DNA from: Carboxylicivirga linearis
Lineage (GTDB): Bacteria; Bacteroidota; Bacteroidia; Bacteroidales; Marinilabiliaceae
Direction: 5' to 3'
NCBI RefSeq assembly: GCF_018271995.1
Contig: NZ_JAGUCO010000009.1
Span: forward strand, 86,200 to 150,199
DNA: 64,000 nt
Under the pieces are notes generated by a model that was not told the origin of the DNA, did no database searches, and saw only the letters and a list, made by a program, of their open reading frames with translations. Positions 48,218-57,371 of the stretch are shown here, piece after piece. Each line of letters opens with the position of its first letter. Position 1 is the stretch's first letter. The position numbers and the translations under genes are program-made.

Positions 48218-49224
48218 AGAAAATTTTTGCAATAGTATTTGGCCTTACCATTACCCTAACGGTGGTTAATGGCCAAAAATACTATCTGACAAATCAGTAT
48301 GTGTATGATCTGTTTCAGATGAATCCATCTACAGCTGCTTTTCAGAAGAATTGCATTACTATGAATGGGTTTTATCAGAAACAATGGTTTGGGACAGACC
48401 TAGCCCCTACCACTCAAATTTTAAGTCTGCAGATGCCAATAGGAGGGCAATTGGGCTCCGGTACCTATGTTTATAACGATCGCAATGGTAATTATAAAGA
48501 GATGGGGTTAAATCAGGCATTTTCTTATGAAATATTATTGCTTAAGAAAAGACGTAAAGTAATGACACTCTCATTTGGATTGTCGGTTTTGCTTGAGCAA
48601 ACATCACTGGATATGTCTAATTTATTAGACGGTGGAGCTTTCGACCCTATTATAACAGGAGCAGGAGAAAACGGATTTGGTATTAATGCAAGTACCGGAG
48701 CTGTTCTTAAATACAATGAAACTCATATTGGTTTTGCAGTAACCAACTTACTTCCGGAAAATAATTCGATGTTTAATTCAATTTACGAGCCTAAAAGGGT
48801 TTTGGATTTTAATATTCATGCTGGCGGAAGTTTTAAAATTGCAGATAGGGATTTATATCTCGAGCCAACTGTAATGCTTCGTAAAAATGTATTAACGGAT
48901 AGTCGTTTGGATTTAAATTTAAAAGCCTACTTGCCAACTCCTAACCCCGATTGGGCTACCTGGGGATTGGTTGCCTACAGGCATACAGTTGATCATCAGT
49001 TTGGAAAAAGTCTGGGAATGGCTGTTACCGGTGGAGTGGTTTATCAACAATTCAGTGTTGGATTAGAATACCAATTGGGTTTAACAACAGCCCAATTAGA
49101 CTATGGAAGTAATTATCAGTTGGTGTTAAGTTACCGAATTTGTCGCGATAGAAGTAAGGGAGCTATCCCATGTTCTAAAATCCGACACAATAAAAAAACA
49201 AATTATAAGTTTTTAGGTTATTAA
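48214..49224 (+). CDS. PorP/SprF family T9SS membrane protein
   Basis: The 336 residues have a signal peptide (MKKIFAIVFGLTITLTVVNGQ) followed by the family start QYVYDLFQMNPSTAAFQKNC and barrel-like strands ending in a charged tail. PorP/SprF proteins assist export and anchoring of type B-sorted substrates. It starts within the ATGA overlap of the giant gene. That gives a substrate-partner pair. A second such pair follows at 49343-51283. The two PorP proteins are clearly different in sequence, as expected if each serves its own substrate. Confidence 0.9.
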   Translation: MKKIFAIVFGLTITLTVVNGQKYYLTNQYVYDLFQMNPSTAAFQKNCITMNGFYQKQWFGTDLAPTTQILSLQMPIGGQLGSGTYVYNDRNGNYKEMGLNQAFSYEILLLKKRRKVMTLSFGLSVLLEQTSLDMSNLLDGGAFDPIITGAGENGFGINASTGAVLKYNETHIGFAVTNLLPENNSMFNSIYEPKRVLDFNIHAGGSFKIADRDLYLEPTVMLRKNVLTDSRLDLNLKAYLPTPNPDWATWGLVAYRHTVDHQFGKSLGMAVTGGVVYQQFSVGLEYQLGLTTAQLDYGSNYQLVLSYRICRDRSKGAIPCSKIRHNKKTNYKFLGY

Positions 49225-49286
49225 CCTATTATAAATCCGCCTAAATCATTTCTTTTATTAAGAATCAGCTTCTATCTCTTATATAT

Positions 49287-49317
49287 TTTGAGATATAGGG
49301 TTGAATAATTATGTTTG
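49287..49317 (+). promoter_or_regulatory. Promoter of the second T9SS type B cassette
   Basis: The -33 box TTTG (49287-49290) and the -7 box TATGTTTG (49310-49317) are 19 bases apart, an excellent Bacteroidota promoter. The GTG start follows 25 bases after the -7 box. Confidence 0.65.
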
Positions 49318-49342
49318 TTGTATAAAACACTTAAACTAACTT

Positions 49343-50308
49343 GTGATCGGGCGAAATAAAATATTTCTTTCAGTCAGTATCATTCTTTTTTTAGGTAATT
49401 CTATTTTTGGACAGTCGGTTGTAAATCAGGGAGCTGGTGCTTCTGAAGAAATTGAGTCAATGTTCAATAGTGTAATTGCCTATAATGATTTTGCTGTTGT
49501 AAAAGAAAGCGAGACGGTAAGAATTAATGTTCTTAATAATGATATTGGCTTAAATGATGGAGTGAGTGCTTTAACAATAGAGACTCAGCCAATAAATGGA
49601 TCGGTTCAGGTTAACGAAGATAACACTATTCAATATACGCCAGAGCCGGGCTTCTGGGGTACCGACCAGTTTACTTATAAAGTTTGTAATTTAGTTGGAG
49701 ATTGCGATGAAGCAAGGGTTGACGTGCAGATCGATGATGTAGACTATACCCCGGTTGCAGTTAACGATACTGTTGTGTTGATTCACGGATCCGATCAGGT
49801 GATTAGAATTCTTGATAATGATACAATTAAAGGTGATTTTCCTTATGTTGTAAATATTGTTCAAGGATTTAATCACGGAGATGCCCACCTTGATGATGAT
49901 AATGTCTTAATACCATCTTTTCCCAGAAATTTCGGAGGAGCAGATTCGTTACAATACTCTATTTGTGATGTGGATAATGATTGTGATAATGCGTGGGTTT
50001 TTGTAGATGTTCAGTTTGATGGGAAAACTGATTTTTTTATTCCAAATGGTTTTTCTCCAAACAACGATGGATATAACGATACTTTTTACATTCCCGATTT
50101 CAAAAGTTTTACAAATATAAAAGTTACCATTTTTAATGAATGGGGACAAATAGTATATTCCAATAGCAACTATCAAAACAATTGGGATGGAGTAGCTAAT
50201 TCAGGAGCCTTAAATGGAAAACCGGTACAGTCAGGTACCTATTATTACCAGTTTACTATCCCCGGAATCACACAAAGTATAACAGGTTCAATTTATTTAA
50301 GCAGATAA
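49343..50308 (+). CDS. T9SS type B-sorted protein with two Ig-like (cadherin-type) domains
   Basis: The 321 residues start at GTG 49343, as no ATG gives a signal peptide. The signal is FLSVSIILFLGNSIFG. Two tandem Ig-like domains follow, each starting AxNDxxVV and carrying LNNDIG/LDNDTI calcium-site-like turns (about 45-135 and 140-225). A type B sorting domain follows (NGFSPNNDGYNDTFYIPDF, then IFNEWGQIVY). This is a short counterpart of the giant protein. The second PorP/SprF gene begins with no gap after its stop. Confidence 0.85.
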   Translation: MIGRNKIFLSVSIILFLGNSIFGQSVVNQGAGASEEIESMFNSVIAYNDFAVVKESETVRINVLNNDIGLNDGVSALTIETQPINGSVQVNEDNTIQYTPEPGFWGTDQFTYKVCNLVGDCDEARVDVQIDDVDYTPVAVNDTVVLIHGSDQVIRILDNDTIKGDFPYVVNIVQGFNHGDAHLDDDNVLIPSFPRNFGGADSLQYSICDVDNDCDNAWVFVDVQFDGKTDFFIPNGFSPNNDGYNDTFYIPDFKSFTNIKVTIFNEWGQIVYSNSNYQNNWDGVANSGALNGKPVQSGTYYYQFTIPGITQSITGSIYLSR

Positions 50309-51283
50309 ATGGGTAAAAAATATTACATATCAATTCTGCTTGTTTTGTGGTCGGTTAAATTAATGGCTCAATTAGAGGCTTTATCCACTCAGTATATGCA
50401 TTCTCAGTTAATGATAAATCCTGCATATACCGGAGTAAGAAATTCTTTTGCTGTTAACCTGATGGCTCGTCATCAATGGATGGGACTGGATGGTGCCCCT
50501 GTCAACTATAATGTTAGTATTCATTCGCCTTTGAATAAATCAATGGTTTCGTTAGGAGCCGCCCTGAACTCATATCAAGTGGGCCCGGTACAGAATAATC
50601 GTTTTAATTTTTACTATTCTTACTTGATCCGACTTCGCCACAATATGTTTTTATCGCTAGGAGTTACTGCCATTGCTAATCATTATGGATTTAGCGCTGA
50701 TGATTGGAAGGTTATTGATCCGGAAGATCCAAATTTTTTAGGAGGCTCACAAAATAGTTTTAAACCTAATGCAGGAGCGGGGATGTTCTTATATACTCCA
50801 TCTTTTTATTTGGGAATTTCAGTGCCGCAGTTTATGGATTACTATTTTAAAAGTAAAGATTCCGATCAAATTATATCAGAGGTTAAAAGGCATTATTACC
50901 TTTCTACGGGTTATGGTTTTTCGATCAGTAAAGAGTTTTATTTGAAACCATCAACATTGGCTCGTTTTGTTGAAAACGGAATGTATAGTGTTGATGCTAA
51001 TTTGCAATTGCTTTATAAAGAACTTTTCTCTGTGGGAGTTTCTTATCGTTTTGATACAGCTGTGGCTTTTGTGGGAGGTTTTAGATTGAGCGACCACTTA
51101 AATATTCATTATTCCTACGACATGTCTACTGAATCAACCGGAATAAATAAAGGTAGTCATGAAATTACGTTGAGTTTTGATTCGGGAAAAATGTTAAAAC
51201 GTAATAGAGATAGAATGTTTCAGAAAAAGAGAAAGAAAGAACAGGACGAAGGTGGAGCCATGCGTTCTATCAGGTATTTTTAA
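50309..51283 (+). CDS. PorP/SprF family T9SS membrane protein
   Basis: The 324-residue protein has a signal peptide (ISILLVLWSVKLMAQ) and the family start LSTQYMHSQLMINPAYTGVR. Barrel strands follow, then a highly basic C-terminal tail (KMLKRNRDRMFQKKRKKEQD). The ATG directly follows the previous stop (TAAATG), so it is coupled to the type B substrate gene. It probably anchors or assists that substrate. A 9-bp inverted repeat at 51307-51338 follows, without a T-run. Confidence 0.9.
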   Translation: MGKKYYISILLVLWSVKLMAQLEALSTQYMHSQLMINPAYTGVRNSFAVNLMARHQWMGLDGAPVNYNVSIHSPLNKSMVSLGAALNSYQVGPVQNNRFNFYYSYLIRLRHNMFLSLGVTAIANHYGFSADDWKVIDPEDPNFLGGSQNSFKPNAGAGMFLYTPSFYLGISVPQFMDYYFKSKDSDQIISEVKRHYYLSTGYGFSISKEFYLKPSTLARFVENGMYSVDANLQLLYKELFSVGVSYRFDTAVAFVGGFRLSDHLNIHYSYDMSTESTGINKGSHEITLSFDSGKMLKRNRDRMFQKKRKKEQDEGGAMRSIRYF

Positions 51284-51375
51284 CTGTTTTGGCACATTAT
51301 TGTCTCATCAACTTTAAATATGGCATAACAAAGTTGATTCATTAGCTTGTTATACTTTAATATTTAATCGCAGAA

Positions 51376-51648
51376 TCCATTATTTAACTGCTGCCTGACA
51401 TTATGGCGTTGTAATTCTTTAATATTTAGTTGTGATCCGACATTATGACACTGTTGATGTTTGTTATTTTATTGTCACCTGACATTATGGCGTTGTTAAT
51501 GTATATTATTTAATTGTCACCTGACATTATTTATATGTAAATACCTATTATTTGAGTGTCAGCAACAATTATTTGTGTGTTTTCAAGTTTTATTTGGGCG
51601 TAAACGGAAATTATTTCAATTGCAGAAGGTATTTAACTGTTGCGGTAG
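51376..51648. repeat. Array of 13 tandem 21-bp repeats with ATTAT core
   Basis: The stretch divides exactly into thirteen 21-bp units starting at 51376, each with ATTAT or ATAT/TTAT at offset 4-8. A TGT at offset 14-16 occurs in about two thirds of the units. Units 2, 4, 6 and 8 share GACATTAT (starts 51397, 51439, 51481, 51523), showing a higher 42-bp period. The last unit is shifted by one base. It is not coding: every frame has stops. There are no unique spacers, so it is not a CRISPR array. It lies in the convergent gap between a PorP gene and gapA, and its function is unknown. Confidence 0.75.
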
Positions 51649-51683
51649 TTAGTTTGTAAGATGTAACATTTATTTTTTAGCAT

Positions 51684-51716
51684 AAAAAAAGCCTTCCCGA
51701 AGGAAGGCTTTTAAAA
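51684..51716. terminator. Bidirectional terminator between the PorP/array region and gapA
   Basis: An 11-bp stem (51687-51697 with 51702-51712, loop CGAA) is flanked by A and T runs on both sides, so it can serve gapA (minus) and the plus strand. Confidence 0.8.
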
Positions 51717-51732
51717 TATATATGAAATTCAA

Positions 51733-52752
<1,020 letters not shown>

Positions 52753-52790
52753 TTAAGAATTGTTTTAATAAGGTCTTCAAAAATGCACTG

Positions 52791-52821
52791 CAAAAGTAAG
52801 AATTCATAATTAATTCTTCAA
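52791..52821 (-). promoter_or_regulatory. gapA promoter
   Basis: On the minus strand the -33 TTG (52821-52819) and the -7 TACTTTTG (52798-52791) are 20 bases apart. The latter matches TAnnTTTG. The ATG follows about 50 bases on. Confidence 0.6.
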
Positions 52822-52910
52822 GAAATATGAAAATGAATTTTGTAAATAAGTTTTAAGAAATCTTAAAGATTGATTAAAAATGTAATGGTGTCTTATACTT
52901 TACAAATGGG

Positions 52911-52952
52911 CAAAAAAAAAGCAACATAAAAGAGATGACTTCATCCTTTTAT
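52911..52952 (-). terminator. Terminator of the small lipoprotein-like gene
   Basis: A long stem (outer arms CATAAAAG 52925-52932 and CTTTTATG 52945-52952; inner GATGA/TCATC) is followed on the minus strand by a T-run at 52920-52912. It lies 33 bases after the stop of the 44-residue gene and supports it as a transcription unit. Confidence 0.75.
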
Positions 52953-52985
52953 GCTACTTGCAATGTTTTTACCTGAAGGTTAAGA

Positions 52986-53120
52986 TTAAGCTCTTTCTGC
53001 AGGTTGTTCGGTAGGTGCTTGGCCGTATGCTGGGCAATCTTCTGAACTTTTGCATGAATTCATTCCAATTGCAACAACAAATAATACAGCGGCAAATAAC
53101 AAAATCTTTTTCATCTTCAT
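52986..53120 (-). CDS. Small lipoprotein-like protein, 44 residues
   Basis: Translation from ATG 53120 gives 44 residues: a hydrophobic signal (MKMKKILLFAAVLFVVAIG), a lipobox-like MNSC with C23, then KSSEDCPAYGQAPTEQPAER and a final A. A second ATG two codons on is also possible. The tail contains DCPAYG; a C-P-A-Y motif is, from recollection, seen in other tiny Bacteroidota lipoproteins. The reading frame is supported by a strong terminator after it and by the signal/lipobox layout. It lies downstream of and in the same direction as the 162-residue acidic gene, with 201 bases between. Function unknown. Confidence 0.7.
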   Translation of the reverse strand: MKMKKILLFAAVLFVVAIGMNSCKSSEDCPAYGQAPTEQPAERA

Positions 53121-53291
53121 AGTCTTTTACTTGTCTGTAAAAATAGGAGAATATTACTGATCTCCAAAATCTTTAATTTATTTCTCAAACGCAAAGAAAG
53201 TGCTTAAGTTACGTTTTTCAAGGGGAACTTGGGTAATGGCAATATTTTCTAAGTTAAAGCCCTTTTTTTTTACACTAAAAGTGCTGAGAAA

Positions 53292-53316
53292 TAAAAAAAG
53301 CCCGAATTCGGGCTTT
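53292..53316 (-). terminator. Terminator of the acidic orphan gene
   Basis: The palindrome AAAGCCCG/CGGGCTTT with loop AATT (53297-53316) is followed on the minus strand by TTTTATTT. It lies 6 bases after the stop. Confidence 0.8.
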
Positions 53317-53321
53317 GTATT

Positions 53322-53810
53322 TTATTCATCATCATTGTTGCTTCGTTGTGGCCATCTGATGGTGTCGTCATCAACAAATTCAGGTCCGATTTGAATGGTT
53401 GTCAGTTTATCATCTTCAATCCAGATATTGATGTTTTCCTTCTCAAAGATGTACTGTACCATATTTTCAAATTCATCATCTTCTATTTCCTCAACTTCAT
53501 ACTCACCCATATCAAGGTTTTCTAAAGCACTCAGGAAGTCTTCTTTCGACATACCAGGTTTAATAGACTCGTGAAGGACAAATCTGTCATTTTCGAAAGA
53601 AATTTCTACTAACCTGAAGTCTTCCTCACTATCAAAAGACATTGAAAGTCCGAACTCATCGTAATATAGTACGTTTGCTTGGCCTCCATGACCATAGTTT
53701 TGAACCTCTGTTTCATCCGGATCTCCGATGTAGCTTGAAACTTCGTGTTCTTCCATTCCAAATTTAATGCTGCCGAATCCTATGAACGGCAAGATGGCTT
53801 TTGTTGTCAT
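53322..53810 (-). CDS. Acidic protein of unknown function
   Basis: The 162-residue protein has no signal peptide or membrane segment and is rich in Asp/Glu, particularly near its C-terminus (EYEVEEIEDDEFENM, then EFVDDDTIRW). The N-terminal segment GFGSIKFGMEEHEVSSYIG recalls small SMI1/SmpA-like or immunity-type folds, but no family is recognised with confidence. A terminator follows directly and a long terminator also precedes it (53884-53924), so it forms its own unit. Confidence 0.6.
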   Translation of the reverse strand: MTTKAILPFIGFGSIKFGMEEHEVSSYIGDPDETEVQNYGHGGQANVLYYDEFGLSMSFDSEEDFRLVEISFENDRFVLHESIKPGMSKEDFLSALENLDMGEYEVEEIEDDEFENMVQYIFEKENINIWIEDDKLTTIQIGPEFVDDDTIRWPQRSNNDDE

Positions 53811-53883
53811 TTTTAGTTTAAAATGTAATTAAATTATTTACAGGGTAAATATAAAAAACGGGTGGAAAAATTTCTAATTCTAG

Positions 53884-53924
53884 ACTAAAAAAATCCGACA
53901 ATCTTTAAAAAGGTTGTCGGATTT
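53884..53924 (-). terminator. Terminator of the VPS10-like protein gene
   Basis: A long inverted repeat (arms 53891-53906 and 53909-53924 with single mismatches) is followed on the minus strand by a T-run. It lies 29 bases after the stop. Confidence 0.75.
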
Positions 53925-53953
53925 GATAATTAAAAGACGCTTAGTAATTTATT

Positions 53954-56900
53954 TCAGTTGTTCCATACCGGTATTCGTCCCTTTGTATAGGGTGCTTTTA
54001 GCTGATCCATTTGTTTTCGGATGGCTACTATTTTAACGGTTGCTATATTTTTAACATCCTCTAATAAAGAAGGGAATTTCTTATTTACTATTTCAAAGTC
54101 TCTTTTTGAGGTAGTGGTAATATTAGAACTACTTTCTATATGGCTATAAATAATGTTGTTGAGTCTTTCCATTAAAGGCATTTGTGCTGGAGGAATTTCT
54201 TCCCAACTGGCTTTAGCTTCAACTCCATTAAAGGCAAATTCAATATCATCGAGTTCTTTATTTAACGCATTTAATGAAGGTATCACTTCTTCGTTGGCTC
54301 CGGCAACCGATAAAGAGGTTTGTTTCATAGAAGCAACTTCTTCTTTGAGTTCTGATAGTAAGCGCATGGTGCCATTCATGGCTTTAGAAAGTTCAGTCAC
54401 TTTTCTTTGGAATTCGACCATTGCTTTTCGGTCATCAGCCGGAAGAGTGGTATTATTTAAAGTATTTACCTCAAAGGAAGTTGGTCCTGCCAGTAGAGTT
54501 GTTGTGTTGTCTTTTATCTGACTTATTTCAACCCTATATTTTCCAGGCATAACATAAATACCACTTTCAGACTTTTTGAAAGGATCAAATTTCTTAGTCT
54601 TCACAATGGTCCAATCGTTATAAGTTAAATCCCAGTTAAAACGAGTAACGTTCTTTTCAGGTTTTTTTGTGAAAGTTTTTACAATGCTTCCTTCGTCATC
54701 CTTAATGGTAACTAATAAATAAGCTGGTATTTCTTTCGATTCATCTTGCAGTTCTTTCCAGGTGGGTTGAGGAATGCGCTCACTTTTCTCAAAAAGATCT
54801 TTTTCCATTTCCTGACGAATCTGCTTTTGTGTTTTCGATACTTCTTTCTGATAAAAAGTAAAGGTGGCGCCAAATTCCGGGTTTGCAGCACCAAAATAGG
54901 TAGCTCCTTGTCCATAAATTTTATCGGTGCGAATAAATAAATCAGCATCTTTAATTTCAAACAGGTGGGCATCTTTTTTTACCAGTTCTTCCGATAGTTC
55001 GCGTAAAGGAGAATAATTATCCAGCACATAAAATCCACGCCCAAAAGTGGCTAATACCAAATCATTTTCACGCTCTTGTATAGCTAGATCCTTAACAGCA
55101 ATAGAAGGGATACCTGACTTTAATTGAATCCAGTCTTGTCCTTCGTTGACAGAGAAGAAAATACCAAATTCGGTACCGGCAAATAGCAATTCTTTTCTTT
55201 CAAAATCTTGCTCCAGGGTATGAACTGTACCGTTTTCTGGTAAATTAGATGAAATGGATGTCCATGTTTTACCCTTGTCATTACTTTTTAATATGTAAGG
55301 CTTAAAGTCATCGTTCTTCATGTTATCGAAAGTGGCATACACCACGTTTTCGTCAAATCGAGATGCGTAGATGTCACTTACATAAGTGTATTCGGGAACA
55401 CCCGGGAAGGATGATATTTTACGCCACGTTTTGCCATTGTCTTCAGTTACCTGAATAACTCCATCATCAGAACCGGCATATATCAATCCGGGCTTAACAG
55501 GTGATTCATCTAACGAAACAAGGGTGTTGTATTGAGAGGTGGAAACATCTTTTACAACGGCATCGGCGCTCCAGTATTTACCCATCACCGGCCATGTGTT
55601 GCGATCGATTTGAGCTGTCAGATCATCAGAAATAACCTCCCAGGTGTCTCCTCTGTTTGAACTTTTAAATACTTTATTGGCTGCAATATAAATGGTTTTG
55701 TGGTCGTGCTTACTTAGTATTAAAGGTGCGTTCCAGTTCCAGCGGTAGGTTAACTCATCTTCGCGTGGTTGTGGTTTGATATTGATCTTTTCTCCACTTT
55801 TTTTATCGTAGCGCACTACATTACCATATTGCCATTCGCTGTAAACAATATCAGGGTTGGTAGGGTCAACTCTCGACCAGAAACCATCACCAAAAACGGT
55901 AACAATCCATTCGCCACTGGTTACGCCAAAAGAACTTGTGTTTTGAACAGGTCCTCCGAGAGTAGCATTATCCTGAGTTCCTCCGTAGATATTATAAAAT
56001 GGTTCAGCATTATCGACGGTTACACGGTAAAACTGGGTAACAGGCAGGTTACTAACCTGTCGCCATAATTCACCGGAGTCATAGGAAATATAAACACCTC
56101 CATCGCCACCAATCATTATATGGTTATTGTCCTCAGGGTTAACCCATAGTGCATGATCATCAACATGGCGATCTTTATTGCTTAATCGTTTCCATTTTTT
56201 ACCACCGTCTTCTGTATAATACGAATAGGTTTCAACAGAATAAACTTTGTCGAATTCAATCGGGTCGCAATAAATCTCATTGTAATATTGACCACTTGAA
56301 TGATGATCGCTCATTTTTGACCATGACTCGCCACGATCTGTTGAGCGGAAGAAACCACCAGCGTTATTAGCAGCTTCTATAATAAGGTATAGTACATCGG
56401 GATTTTGAGGTGATATGGCAATACCCATTCCACCAATATGTTCGGTGGGTAGTCCGCTTTTTAATTTTCGCCAGTTTTTTCCGGCATCGGTTGATTTATA
56501 TACTGCTGATTCCGGTCCTCCGCCAATTTTGGTAAATACATGTCGGCGTCGCTGCTCCGATGTGGCATATAAAATGTCAGGATTTCGTGGATCGCAAATA
56601 ATATTGTTTACACCCGTATTTTCGCTTATCTCTAATACTTTTTCCCAGTTTTCTCCTCCGTCAGTGGTTTTATATAAGCCTCTGTCGCCTCCAGGGCCCC
56701 AGGCTGAACCTTCGGCCGCAACATAAACAACATCAGAATTGCGAGGATCAATCAATATCATACCAATTTGGCGTGAATCTTTTAATCCCATATTTTTCCA
56801 CGATTTTCCTCCATCAATGGTCTTGTAAACACCATCGCCATAACCAAGAGCCCGCTGGTGGTTATTCTCGCCCGTTCCGGCCCAAACAACATTACTGTTA

Positions 56901-57241
56901 TTTGGATCCATAGCCAGGCATCCGATTGAATAGGCTCCGTATTTATCAAATACAGGAGAAAAGGTAATGCCGTTATTGGTTGTTTTCCAGATATGGCCAC
57001 TGGCCACTGCAACGTAAAACTCAGAATGATTATTAGGGTTGACAGCGAAATCGGCAATTCTACCAGATGTAAAAGCAGGTCCAATACTTCTTAATTTTAA
57101 TCCTGATACCAGACTACTGTTGATTAAGGTATCTTTTTGTTCCGACTCATTCTTCGACTTTTTTTGAGCCATCAAACTAAAAGGAATAACAAAAAATGTC
57201 ATCAGTAATCCAATGACAGTGATTCTTTTAAGGTGATTCAT
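53954..57241 (-). CDS. Secreted VPS10/sortilin-like BNR beta-propeller protein
   Basis: From ATG 57241 the protein has 1,095 residues. The signal peptide is ITVIGLLMTFFVIPFSLMAQ; the longer frame from 57298 puts 19 residues before it and is rejected. The main body (about 45-750) is a double propeller of BNR/Asp-box repeats (VWKTTNNG, VYKTIDGGKSWKN, LYKTTDGGENWEKV). A C-terminal region of about 300 residues has beta and coiled-coil parts. Databases often call such proteins glycosyl hydrolase or sortilin N-terminal domain proteins. No catalytic residues can be named; a binding role is as likely. It lies alone with its own terminator. Confidence 0.8.
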   Translation of the reverse strand: MNHLKRITVIGLLMTFFVIPFSLMAQKKSKNESEQKDTLINSSLVSGLKLRSIGPAFTSGRIADFAVNPNNHSEFYVAVASGHIWKTTNNGITFSPVFDKYGAYSIGCLAMDPNNSNVVWAGTGENNHQRALGYGDGVYKTIDGGKSWKNMGLKDSRQIGMILIDPRNSDVVYVAAEGSAWGPGGDRGLYKTTDGGENWEKVLEISENTGVNNIICDPRNPDILYATSEQRRRHVFTKIGGGPESAVYKSTDAGKNWRKLKSGLPTEHIGGMGIAISPQNPDVLYLIIEAANNAGGFFRSTDRGESWSKMSDHHSSGQYYNEIYCDPIEFDKVYSVETYSYYTEDGGKKWKRLSNKDRHVDDHALWVNPEDNNHIMIGGDGGVYISYDSGELWRQVSNLPVTQFYRVTVDNAEPFYNIYGGTQDNATLGGPVQNTSSFGVTSGEWIVTVFGDGFWSRVDPTNPDIVYSEWQYGNVVRYDKKSGEKINIKPQPREDELTYRWNWNAPLILSKHDHKTIYIAANKVFKSSNRGDTWEVISDDLTAQIDRNTWPVMGKYWSADAVVKDVSTSQYNTLVSLDESPVKPGLIYAGSDDGVIQVTEDNGKTWRKISSFPGVPEYTYVSDIYASRFDENVVYATFDNMKNDDFKPYILKSNDKGKTWTSISSNLPENGTVHTLEQDFERKELLFAGTEFGIFFSVNEGQDWIQLKSGIPSIAVKDLAIQERENDLVLATFGRGFYVLDNYSPLRELSEELVKKDAHLFEIKDADLFIRTDKIYGQGATYFGAANPEFGATFTFYQKEVSKTQKQIRQEMEKDLFEKSERIPQPTWKELQDESKEIPAYLLVTIKDDEGSIVKTFTKKPEKNVTRFNWDLTYNDWTIVKTKKFDPFKKSESGIYVMPGKYRVEISQIKDNTTTLLAGPTSFEVNTLNNTTLPADDRKAMVEFQRKVTELSKAMNGTMRLLSELKEEVASMKQTSLSVAGANEEVIPSLNALNKELDDIEFAFNGVEAKASWEEIPPAQMPLMERLNNIIYSHIESSSNITTTSKRDFEIVNKKFPSLLEDVKNIATVKIVAIRKQMDQLKAPYTKGRIPVWNN

Positions 57242-57333
57242 CTTATAATGATTTGGGTTTAAATTAATTTTAAGCTCAAAAGGTAGTAATTCTAACACTT
57301 AAATGCACTTTGAGGGGTGGTTTTTGTCTGGAA

Positions 57334-57368
57334 TGAAATAAAAAAGGCGACTCAAAAGCCGCCTTTTT
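57334..57368 (-). terminator. Terminator of the subtilase gene
   Basis: A 9-bp outer stem (57341-57349 and 57360-57368) is followed on the minus strand by TTTATTTC after the T-rich arm. It lies 3 bases after the stop. Confidence 0.75.
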
Positions 57369-57371
57369 ATA

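Noticed and set aside
51376..51648. Reading the 21-bp array as a CRISPR array
   Set aside because: The units follow each other without unique spacers, are too short and diverged, and no cas genes are near.
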